Source: JAAFIP01 sp043728315
GTDB taxonomy: Bacteria; Pseudomonadota; Gammaproteobacteria; Burkholderiales; Burkholderiaceae_C
DNA length: 20,155 nucleotides
Direction: 5' to 3'
Assembly: GCA_043728315.1 (NCBI GenBank)
Contig: JAYTMT010000267.1
Span: forward strand, 1-20,155
Each line of letters starts with the position of its first letter. Position 1 is the stretch's first letter. Below the pieces are notes generated by a model. It made no database searches. It worked only from the letters and a program-made list of their open reading frames with translations, and was not told where the DNA came from. The position numbers and the translations under genes were made by a program. This document shows, one piece after another, positions 13,951-20,155 of the stretch.

Positions 13951-13979
13951 TGTCAGCGTCATATGGTCATAGTTTGCTA
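13949..13979 (-). repeat. 32-bp repeat, copy 7 (reverse)
   Basis: On the minus strand it reads TAGCAAACTATGACCATATG and then ACGCTGACATT. Its last bases overlap the guaD stop codon TAA (13948-13950). The A/T tail extends back into the last guaD codons (CCAAATTTTCCTAAAATAGC on the minus strand). Confidence 0.9.
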
Positions 13980-14009
13980 TTTATTTTGTAGTTAATGCCA
14001 ATTCAACTT

Positions 14010-14028
14010 AGGGCGCACAGTTCGCCCT
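14010..14028. promoter_or_regulatory. small hairpin upstream of dcd
   Basis: AGGGCG-cacagtt-CGCCCT forms a 6-bp stem. It is followed by CTAAAATA, which contains a -10-like TAAAAT. Its role is unknown, and there is no T-run to make it a terminator. Confidence 0.3.
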
Positions 14029-14082
14029 CTAAAATACGCGCAACTGCGTTCAATCCGATCAATACATTTCGCCCCACCCACC

Positions 14083-14649
14083 ATGAGCATCCTTTGCGAC
14101 CGACAAATCATTGAGCTGGCCCAAACCAAGGGCATGATCGAACCATTCGTTCCCCACCAAGTCAAAGAGGTAGACGGCAAAAAAATCATCAGCTACGGCA
14201 CCAGCAGCTACGGCTACGACATCCGCTGCGCGCCCGAATTCAAGGTGTTTACCAATATCCACAGCACCGTGGTGGATCCTAAGAATTTTGACGAAAAAAG
14301 CTTTGTGGATTTCTCAGGCGACAGCTGCATCATTCCGCCCAACAGCTTTGCGTTGGCCCGCACCATGGAATACTTTCGGATTCCGCGCAATGTGCTGACC
14401 ATTTGCTTGGGCAAATCCACCTACGCGCGCTGCGGCATCATTGTGAATGTGACGCCTTTTGAGCCCGAGTGGGAGGGCTATGTGACCCTAGAATTTAGCA
14501 ACACCACGCCCCTGCCTGCCAAAATTTACGCGGGCGAGGGCTGCGCCCAAGTGCTGTTTTTTGAAAGCAGCGAAGTCTGCACCACCAGCTACAAAGACCG
14601 TGGCGGCAAATACCAAGGCCAGCGCGGCGTGACCCTGCCGCGCGCCTGA
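14083..14649 (+). CDS. dcd: dCTP deaminase
   Basis: The 188-residue product deaminates dCTP to dUTP for dTTP synthesis. Family blocks are all present: SYGYDIRC, GKSTYARCGIIVNVTPFEPE (110-129) and LEFSNTTPLPAKIY. Glu137 aligns with the catalytic Glu138 of the E. coli enzyme. Length is normal for the homotrimeric enzyme. The ATG begins MSILCDRQI, the usual N-terminus, although no SD is obvious. It is a housekeeping gene with no functional link to the repeats next to it. Confidence 0.97.
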   Translation: MSILCDRQIIELAQTKGMIEPFVPHQVKEVDGKKIISYGTSSYGYDIRCAPEFKVFTNIHSTVVDPKNFDEKSFVDFSGDSCIIPPNSFALARTMEYFRIPRNVLTICLGKSTYARCGIIVNVTPFEPEWEGYVTLEFSNTTPLPAKIYAGEGCAQVLFFESSEVCTTSYKDRGGKYQGQRGVTLPRA

Positions 14650-14702
14650 TTTCCAGCCTGTTACTTTCATTCATCCCAAGCACTGCATTGACCCTGCCCA
14701 CT

Positions 14703-14720
14703 CCGTTCGCCCTGAGCCTG
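14703..14720. repeat. short dispersed repeat fragment
   Basis: CCGTTCGCCCTGAGCCTG is the reverse-strand form of the element inside long repeats A and B (about 1608-1632 and 2824-2850). It resembles a short repeat common in betaproteobacterial intergenic regions. Recognition is from memory, not a search. Confidence 0.5.
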
Positions 14721-14788
14721 CCCTAGTGCTCACCAGCAATGTGTCTTGCGCGACAATCCATTCAGCAAATTTATCGCATACTCAACCC

Positions 14789-15874
14789 ATGACCACCCTC
14801 ACACTCGACAAAAAACCACTAGGCACTTCCGACTTGCTAGTACCCCCCATTTGCCTTGGCACCATGACTTTTGGTGAACAAGTGAACGAGGCCGACTCGC
14901 ACCGCATCATGGCGCGCAGCCTAGACCGCGGCGTGGACTTCATGGACACGGCCGAGATGTATTCCGTGCCCACCAAGGCCGAGACTTTCAACGTCACCGA
15001 AAAAATCATTGGCAACTATTTCAAGGCCAACCCCGGCGTGCGCAATAAGTGGATTGTGGCCACCAAAATTGCAGGGCCCGCCCGCGGCATGGACTGGGTG
15101 CGCGGCGGCGCGCTCAATGTAACCCCGCAAGACTTCATGGATGCCTGCGATGCCAGCCTCAAGCGCCTGCAAACCGATGTGATCGACCTCTACCAAATTC
15201 ACTGGCCACAGCGCCCTGTGCCAGCCTTTGGTATTCCGTATTTTGACCGTGAACGCAGCGAGCTCATGGCGGGTAACACCAGCATGCTTGCCCAGCTCGA
15301 GGCCTTGGGCAAGATGGTGAAAGCGGGCAAGGTGCGCGCCATTGGCCTGTCCAACGAAACGCCCTATGGCGTGATGGAATTTAGCCGCTTGGCCAAGCAG
15401 CACGGCCTGCCCATGATTGCCAGCGTGCAAAACCCCTATTGCTTGGTTAACCGCATTGTTGACAACGGCCTAGACGAGGTGATGTACCGCGAAAACGTGG
15501 GCCTCTTGGCGTATTCGCCCCTAGGCTTTGGCCTGCTCACAGGCAAATACGACAGCACAGGCATCACCGGTGCAGGCGCACCCGCAGGGCGCATGAGCCA
15601 ATACGAAGCCATGCAAAAGCAGCGCTGGGGCCGCCCTGAGGCCATGGTGGCTGCGCGCAAATACAACGCGCTGGCGCTGGCCAACGGCATGAGCCCCACC
15701 CAAATGGCGCTGGCTTGGTGCTACACCAACTGGAAAGTAGCCAGCACCATCATTGGCGTGACCAGCGTCGCCCAGCTTGACGAATGCCTGAATGCTTGGG
15801 GCACAACATTAAGCAAAGAGGTGTTGGCCGAGATCGACAAAATCCGCTGGGAGATTCGTGACCCGGCGCTGTGA
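14789..15874 (+). CDS. tas: NADP(H)-dependent aldo/keto reductase, Tas-like
   Basis: The 361-residue product is an AKR TIM barrel closely resembling E. coli Tas: GTMTFGEQVNEADSH, DTAEMYSVPTKAET, then IHWPQRPVPAFG and SNETPYGVMEF. The catalytic tetrad is visible as Asp53, Tyr58, Lys93 and His138. It reduces aldehydes or ketones with NADPH; the natural substrate is unclear. The frame is open from 14726, but the ATG at 14789 starts the conserved domain. Upstream lies 140 bp without a strong promoter. Cytoplasmic. Confidence 0.92.
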   Translation: MTTLTLDKKPLGTSDLLVPPICLGTMTFGEQVNEADSHRIMARSLDRGVDFMDTAEMYSVPTKAETFNVTEKIIGNYFKANPGVRNKWIVATKIAGPARGMDWVRGGALNVTPQDFMDACDASLKRLQTDVIDLYQIHWPQRPVPAFGIPYFDRERSELMAGNTSMLAQLEALGKMVKAGKVRAIGLSNETPYGVMEFSRLAKQHGLPMIASVQNPYCLVNRIVDNGLDEVMYRENVGLLAYSPLGFGLLTGKYDSTGITGAGAPAGRMSQYEAMQKQRWGRPEAMVAARKYNALALANGMSPTQMALAWCYTNWKVASTIIGVTSVAQLDECLNAWGTTLSKEVLAEIDKIRWEIRDPAL

Positions 15875-15916
15875 GTCGAGCGCAGACGCGCTTGTTTAAA
15901 CGGCCGAGCGTTGGCC

Positions 15917-16297
15917 TTAAGATCGCGTTTTTTTTGAAAAATACCGCACCTGCGGCAAGCCCTCAAAATCTTCATCCTGCGTCCACACAGTAGCGCCAAA
16001 CTCCAAGGCAGCCGCATAAATGATGCTGTCCGCCATGGGCAGCTTGTGCTGTGCAGACACCAGAGAGGCCGCGCTAGCGCGCTCTGCGCTGAGGTCTGCC
16101 ACCGTGTGCCGCCGCATATGGGATTCAATGCGCTGGCTGTCCCGCTCAGAGCCCATCAGGCGGGCGCGCTTGGTCACCTCAAAAATCGTGATGCTGGGCA
16201 CAATGAGTTGGCCGCCCTCAATCAGCTCTAAAAACACAGCCGCATGTTTGCCATCCACCAGCACCTCCAGCCACGCGCTGGAGTCTAAGATGTTCAT
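15917..16297 (-). CDS. VapC-like PIN-domain ribonuclease toxin
   Basis: The 126-residue product is a PIN domain with the expected acidic residues: Asp5 (ILDSSAW), Glu40 (TIFEVTK), Asp90 (PMADSIIYA) and Asp108/Asp110 (TQDEDF). VapC toxins cleave specific RNAs, often initiator tRNA or rRNA. It follows the antitoxin gene with a 4-nt ATGA overlap, the standard vapBC arrangement. The 3' end lies 42 bp from the stop of the convergent aldo/keto reductase gene. Confidence 0.93.
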   Translation of the reverse strand: MNILDSSAWLEVLVDGKHAAVFLELIEGGQLIVPSITIFEVTKRARLMGSERDSQRIESHMRRHTVADLSAERASAASLVSAQHKLPMADSIIYAAALEFGATVWTQDEDFEGLPQVRYFSKKTRS

Positions 16298-16503
16298 ACT
16301 CTGTCCCCATCGCGCGGCACCACAGCAGATTGCCCTTTAAACAGACCGCGCAGGGCAGAGCTGGGCTCTTGCGGCACCAGCTCAATACGGTCTTTTTTCA
16401 CCACCACCTCAAGGCTGCGCCCAGCCACCAAGCCCAGCAGCCTGCGCGCTTCTGCGGGAATGGTGATTTGGAATTTTGACGATAATGTAGCGGTTGCAGT
16501 CAT
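16294..16503 (-). CDS. VapB-like AbrB-fold antitoxin
   Basis: The 69-residue product has an N-terminal swapped-hairpin AbrB/MazE DNA-binding domain (TATLSSKFQITIPAEARRLL). The C-terminus (LRGLFKGQSAVVPRDGD) would bind and inhibit VapC. AAAGG lies 6 nt before the ATG. Upstream A/T-rich DNA with repeated TTTAC steps (16504-16540) probably carries the autoregulated promoter. It is divergent from ybaK, with a 91-bp gap. Confidence 0.92.
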   Translation of the reverse strand: MTATATLSSKFQITIPAEARRLLGLVAGRSLEVVVKKDRIELVPQEPSSALRGLFKGQSAVVPRDGDRV

Positions 16504-16580
16504 GCCGTACCTTTTTAAAAGTAAAGTAAAATTTATTGTAAAGCAAATATGAATTGCTTGGTTTGTTACTATTTCTGCGC

Positions 16581-16592
16581 GACAGCGCTGTC
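16581..16592. promoter_or_regulatory. 12-bp palindrome just before ybaK
   Basis: GACAGCGCTGTC is perfectly self-complementary and ends 2 bp before the ybaK ATG, where an SD would be expected. It may be an operator or affect translation. It could also be chance. Confidence 0.4.
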
Positions 16593-16594
16593 AC

Positions 16595-17086
16595 ATGAAA
16601 AAACCCATCCACACCAGCGAAACCCCGGCCACCGCCTTTTTGAAGGCGAACCATATCGCGTTCACCGAGCATCCTTACGAATACTTGGAACACGGCGGGG
16701 CACAGCACAGCGCACTAATTCTGGGCTTTGACCCGTTCATGGTGGTGAAAACGCTAGTGATGCAAACCGAAGATGCCAAGCCGATCATCGTGCTGATGCA
16801 TGGCAACCGCAAGGTCAGCACCAAAAATTTGGCGCGGCAAATTGGGGCAAAATCAGTCGAGCCTTGCAAACCCGAGGTGGCCAACAAGCATTCGGGCTAT
16901 TTGGTGGGCGGCACATCGCCCTTTGGCACGCGGCGCGATATGCCTGTGTACATCGAAGAAAGTATCCTAGGCCTGCCCAGTATTTTGATCAACGGTGGGC
17001 GGCGCGGCTATTTGGTGCAAATTAGCCCCCAAGTGTGTGTAGACTCGCTGGGTGCAAAGCTGGTGCAGTGCGCGCTGGCAGAATAA
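16595..17086 (+). CDS. ybaK: aminoacyl-tRNA deacylase, YbaK family
   Basis: The 163-residue product is a YbaK/EbsC-type editing enzyme that hydrolyses mischarged tRNA, classically Cys-tRNA(Pro). Conserved features are VVKTLVM with Lys52, GYLVGGTSPFGTR (101-113) and LINGGRRG. Length is typical. No SD is visible before the ATG; a palindrome occupies that position. PlsY begins 18 bp downstream, so the two may be co-transcribed. Confidence 0.93.
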   Translation: MKKPIHTSETPATAFLKANHIAFTEHPYEYLEHGGAQHSALILGFDPFMVVKTLVMQTEDAKPIIVLMHGNRKVSTKNLARQIGAKSVEPCKPEVANKHSGYLVGGTSPFGTRRDMPVYIEESILGLPSILINGGRRGYLVQISPQVCVDSLGAKLVQCALAE

Positions 17087-17104
17087 ATTTTTTGGAGAAG
17101 CGTT

Positions 17105-17725
17105 TTGGAGCAAATTTACCCATTTTTAGCAGCCATTGCGGCCTATTTGATTGGCTCGCTGAGCTTTGCCGTCATAGTCAGTAAAGCCATGGGCCTGTCT
17201 GACCCGCGCAGCTATGGCAGTAAGAATCCAGGAGCGACCAATGTGCTGCGCTCGGGCAGCAAACAAGCCGCCATTGCTACGCTGGTGCTGGATGCGCTCA
17301 AGGGCTTTGTGCCAGTCTTTGCCGTGCAAATGTGGGGCAAACAGTTTGGCATGGCAGACGGCACGCTAGCCATGGTGGCCTTTGCGGCCTTCATTGGCCA
17401 TGTGTTTCCGGTGTTTTTTCAGTTCAAGGGCGGCAAGGGCGTGGCCACAGCGGCTGGCGTGCTTTTTGGGGTGCACTGGACTTTGGGTCTTGCTGTACTT
17501 GTCAGCTTTGCTGTCATTTTGTTTTTCTCCCGCTATGTGTCACTGGCCTCCATGGTGGCGGCTGGCTTTGCACCTGTGGCTTATATGTTTGGCGACCGTG
17601 CGGCTTGGTACATGTCGCGCCCAGTCTTGTTGGCTTTGTTTTTGATTTCTGTGGTCTTGGTGGCTCGCCACAAAGACAATGTGTTTCGGCTGCTCGAAGG
17701 CAAAGAATCTAAGCTGAAAATCTGA
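17105..17725 (+). CDS. plsY: acyl-phosphate:glycerol-3-phosphate acyltransferase
   Basis: The 206-residue membrane enzyme transfers an acyl group from acyl-phosphate to glycerol-3-phosphate, the first step of phospholipid synthesis. Diagnostic motifs are GSKNPGATNVLRSGSK (38-53) and GHVFPVFFQFKGGKGVATA. About five membrane segments are visible. The start is TTG: GGAGAAG (17094-17100) is correctly spaced before it, and the first ATG comes after the first membrane segment (residue 29). It converges on the protease gene with 6 bp between stops. Confidence 0.95.
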   Translation: MEQIYPFLAAIAAYLIGSLSFAVIVSKAMGLSDPRSYGSKNPGATNVLRSGSKQAAIATLVLDALKGFVPVFAVQMWGKQFGMADGTLAMVAFAAFIGHVFPVFFQFKGGKGVATAAGVLFGVHWTLGLAVLVSFAVILFFSRYVSLASMVAAGFAPVAYMFGDRAAWYMSRPVLLALFLISVVLVARHKDNVFRLLEGKESKLKI

Positions 17726-17735
17726 GCACGCTCAG
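17722..17735. terminator. small hairpin between convergent stops
   Basis: CTGAG-CACG-CTCAG spans the plsY stop and the stop of the convergent protease gene. There is no T-run, so it is only a weak bidirectional terminator candidate. Confidence 0.25.
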
Positions 17736-18472
17736 CGCCGTTCAAGCACCATCACATCGGTGGCGCGGTTCATCGAAAAGCGGTTTAAAAAGCTGTTGCC
17801 TAGCAAAGCAATAGGAAGGGACGCGCCCACAAATGCGTCCACATCGTACACCTCTACATCGCCAATGCGCACCGCGTCGAGCTTGAGGGCGTAGCCGGTG
17901 GTTTGGCCGTTGGCGGTGTTCACGCGCACAGGGCGGGCACGGGTTAAGTCCAGTCCCATGCGTTTGGCATCATCCAAGCCCAGCGCAATGGTGGTGGCAC
18001 CCGTGTCCACCATGAAGTTCACGCTATGGCCGTTGACTGTGCCCAGTGCAAAAAAATGGCCGCCACTGCCCATGGGCAAGACGATTTTGCTACCGGATGA
18101 AACACCTGTTTTTTTGCTGCCCACACTGGCAGGCGCTTCGCCTACACGCAAATTCGCGCGCTGGCCTTTGATTTCTACCACGGCCGTGTCGCCCGAGGTG
18201 GACAGCACTTTAACGCCCATATGTGAATCACCAGGAGCTATGCTTTTGGGAGCGCTGCCATCAATGATGAGCAGCGCTTTGTTGCCCAGCATGCCTTGCA
18301 AGGCAACACTTTGCGCATGCGCGCTGGCGCTGCCCAGCGCCAAAACTGCGCAAATCAACAGTGCGTGGGCAGCTACGCAAGAATGGCCAAACAGAGCAAA
18401 CCCTGGGGCATGCGCAGCTCGGTCAGCTGAAACTGCACACCAAGCTAGGCGCATGCGCAAGCGTGTGGCCAC
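17732..18472 (-). CDS. retropepsin-like aspartic protease (TIGR02281-type)
   Basis: The 246-residue product has an N-terminal signal or anchor (ALLICAVLALGSASAHA, residues 37-53), a middle region resembling a periplasmic domain, and a C-terminal retropepsin-like domain. The active-site motif is FMVDTGATTIAL with Asp156. The second family motif is LLGNSFLNRF. One DTG motif per chain implies a dimer, as in retropepsins. The frame begins at a GTG (18472), 7 bp after the yajQ stop; an ATG at 18454 is equally possible. It is probably co-transcribed behind yajQ. The substrate is unknown. Confidence 0.88.
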   Translation of the reverse strand: MATRLRMRLAWCAVSADRAAHAPGFALFGHSCVAAHALLICAVLALGSASAHAQSVALQGMLGNKALLIIDGSAPKSIAPGDSHMGVKVLSTSGDTAVVEIKGQRANLRVGEAPASVGSKKTGVSSGSKIVLPMGSGGHFFALGTVNGHSVNFMVDTGATTIALGLDDAKRMGLDLTRARPVRVNTANGQTTGYALKLDAVRIGDVEVYDVDAFVGASLPIALLGNSFLNRFSMNRATDVMVLERR

Positions 18473-18479
18473 TTAAGCT

Positions 18480-18965
18480 TCAGTCTCGAAAGTTATTAAA
18501 CGTCATCGGCATATCGGTCAGCTCAGATTTAATCAGCGCCATGGCCGCTTGCAAATCATCGCGCTTAGCGCCTGTGACACGCACGGCATCGCCCTGAATC
18601 GCGCCCTGCACCTTGATCTTGCTGTCTTTGAGCAGGCGGGTGATTTTTTTGGCTTGCTCGGCCTCAATGCCGTTGCGCACCTTAATCACCTGCTTGACCT
18701 TGTCGCCGCCAATTTTTTGAATATCGCCCATGTCAAGGTAGCGCACATCCACGCTGCGCTTGGTGAGCTTGGCGCGCAGCACGTCTTCCACCTGCTGGAG
18801 CTGAAAATCGGCATCGCCAAACATCGTGATTTCTTTGTCTTTGAGCTCCACGGCGGCCGATGTGCCTTTGAAGTCAAAGCGGGTGACGATTTCTTTGGCG
18901 GTGTTTTCCACCGCGTTTTTCACGTCCACCATGTTGGGTTCGCAAACGGTATCAAAGGATGGCAT
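18480..18965 (-). CDS. yajQ: YajQ family nucleotide-binding protein
   Basis: The 161-residue product matches YajQ end to end: MPSFDTVCEPNMVDVKNAVE at the start, RFDFKGTSA, RSVDVRYLDMGD, and KLLKDSKIKVQ-type text in the second repeat-like domain. Members bind nucleic acids or nucleotides, and some bind cyclic di-GMP. It is divergent from murB with 53 bp between them, and followed closely by the protease gene. Confidence 0.95.
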   Translation of the reverse strand: MPSFDTVCEPNMVDVKNAVENTAKEIVTRFDFKGTSAAVELKDKEITMFGDADFQLQQVEDVLRAKLTKRSVDVRYLDMGDIQKIGGDKVKQVIKVRNGIEAEQAKKITRLLKDSKIKVQGAIQGDAVRVTGAKRDDLQAAMALIKSELTDMPMTFNNFRD

Positions 18966-19018
18966 AGTCGTTAAGGGGCTGTTAAGGAGCTAAAAATAAG
19001 GGATGCGACAATTGTGGC

Positions 19019-20080
19019 ATGTTCATAGAAAAAAATGTAGCCCTGCAAGCTTTAAATAGCTTCGGCATTGCCGCCAAAGCCCACAGCCTCATGCGCGTGG
19101 CTTCGGATGCCGACGTACGCGAGGCTATTGCCCTGCTGGACGGCCAAAAACCCTTCATTCTGGGCGGTGGTTGCAACATTGTCATCACTGGCGATATCAA
19201 AGCACCTGTGATCAAGGTAGAAATCATGGGCCGCGCGCTGGTGCGCGAGACGGCCAAACACTGGATTGTGGAGGCGGGTGCTGGTGAGAACTGGCATGAT
19301 TTTGTCGGCTGGACTTTGCAGCAGGGCTGGCCGGGGCTGGAGAACTTAGCCCTGATTCCCGGCTGCGTGGGCGCAAGCCCGGTGCAAAACATTGGCGCAT
19401 ATGGCGTGGAGCTGCAAGACCGCTTTGACTCGTTGGATGCTGTGCATTTGCACAGCGGCGAGGCATTTACCTTGAATGCCGCGCAATGCGCCTTTGGCTA
19501 CCGCGACTCGGTGTTCAAACACAGCAGCGGCATAGGCCTGATGGACAAAGCCGTGATAACGCGCGTGCGCTTTGCCTTGCCCAAAGCGTGGAAGCCAGAG
19601 CTGGGCTACGCTGACCTAGAACACAAAAAAACCGAGTTTTTACAAAAAAATACGGCAATGTCAGCGTCATATGGTCATAGTGCGCTACAAATATATGAGT
19701 GGGTGTGTGAAATTCGCAGCGCCAAGCTGCCTGACCCTAAAAAGATAGGCAATGCTGGCAGCTTCTTTAAAAACCCCACCGTGAGCGCCGAGCAGTGTGC
19801 CGACACCATCGCCCGCGAACCCCGCGTGGTGCATTACCCTATGGCCGATGGCAGCACCAAGCTGGCCGCAGGCTGGATGATAGATGCCTGTGGCTGGAAG
19901 GGCAAAACCGTGGGCAACGCAGCCGTTTATGACAAACAAGCCTTGGTGCTGATCAACCGAGGCTACGCCACTGGCATGGCCGCCACGGGGGGCGAGGTGA
20001 TGACGCTGGCGGGCGCGATTCAAACCAGTGTGTATGAGCGTTTTGGGATTCGGCTGGAACCTGAGCCTGTGGTGGTTTAA
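19019..20080 (+). CDS. murB: UDP-N-acetylenolpyruvoylglucosamine reductase with an in-frame repeat
   Basis: The 353-residue FAD enzyme reduces UDP-GlcNAc-enolpyruvate to UDP-MurNAc in peptidoglycan synthesis. FAD motifs are ILGGGCNIVI (47-56) and GCVGASPVQNIGAYG (115-129). Catalytic residues are Arg162 (YRDSVFK) and Ser248 (NAGSFFKNP). A C-terminal E. coli-type domain follows. E. coli has 70 residues between its Arg159 and Ser229; here there are 86. The extra sequence falls in a linker (about 201-225) and coincides with 32-bp repeat copy 8, which encodes TAMSASYGHSAL. All active-site motifs are intact, so the enzyme is probably functional. Confidence 0.95.
   Translation: MFIEKNVALQALNSFGIAAKAHSLMRVASDADVREAIALLDGQKPFILGGGCNIVITGDIKAPVIKVEIMGRALVRETAKHWIVEAGAGENWHDFVGWTLQQGWPGLENLALIPGCVGASPVQNIGAYGVELQDRFDSLDAVHLHSGEAFTLNAAQCAFGYRDSVFKHSSGIGLMDKAVITRVRFALPKAWKPELGYADLEHKKTEFLQKNTAMSASYGHSALQIYEWVCEIRSAKLPDPKKIGNAGSFFKNPTVSAEQCADTIAREPRVVHYPMADGSTKLAAGWMIDACGWKGKTVGNAAVYDKQALVLINRGYATGMAATGGEVMTLAGAIQTSVYERFGIRLEPEPVVV
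19656..19687 (-). repeat. 32-bp repeat, copy 8 (reverse), inside murB
   Basis: On the minus strand it reads TAGCGCACTATGACCATATG and then ACGCTGACATTG, with the family's A/T tail continuing to about 19635. It lies wholly within murB and is read in frame without a stop. The TAGCGCACTATG variant matches copy 6. Confidence 0.92.
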
Positions 20081-20155
20081 CGCTTATTTTGTACGGCCAC
20101 GGCGCTGCAATTGGATGGGACGGCTACGCGGCTGTCCTCCGCCCTTCGGGCTCCC
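20081..20155. other. end of window, no gene seen
   Basis: The 75 bp after murB show no open frame of note. GCCC-TTC-GGGC at 20141-20151 is a small stem cut close to the window edge. It may belong to a terminator or repeat that continues outside. Confidence 0.4.

Overview
The window looks like a chromosomal segment of a betaproteobacterium, most likely Comamonadaceae (Burkholderiales). The evidence is the GC-rich third positions of the core genes and the family-level look of Dcd, PlsY, YajQ, MurB, Tas and YbaK. The species cannot be named from sequence alone.

Region 1 (1-2943) is an A/T-richer accessory tract. It holds a GNAT acetyltransferase, an NTF2/SnoaL-like protein, and a small minus-strand DUF4160-DUF2442 gene pair. 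That pair sits between two direct copies of a ~445-bp repeat.

Region 2 (3034-13950) is a purine uptake and deamination cluster. A BMP/Nup-type ABC transporter (ATPase, two permeases, lipoprotein binding protein) ends at a strong terminator. A HigBA-like toxin-antitoxin cassette follows. Then come a Rieske oxygenase, an adenine-deaminase-type Add-family enzyme, a second BMP-type binding protein, ~0.7 kb of repeats, and guanine deaminase. The likely logic is import of purine bases or nucleosides, then adenine to hypoxanthine and guanine to xanthine. The Rieske enzyme is the unexplained member.

Region 3 (14083-20080) is mostly housekeeping: dCTP deaminase, a Tas-like aldo/keto reductase, a VapBC pair, YbaK, PlsY, a retropepsin-like protease, YajQ and MurB.

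The most unusual signal is a ~32-bp repeat (core CTATGACCATATGACG, usually with an A/T-rich tail) found eight times in both orientations. It borders both long repeats, overlaps the guaD stop codon, and lies in frame inside murB, where it encodes an apparent insertion. A second repeat-dense site (11981-12635) has a perfect 26-bp inverted repeat, a nested ~200-bp inverted repeat and four ~44-bp tandem units. No transposase, tRNA, rRNA or CRISPR array was seen.
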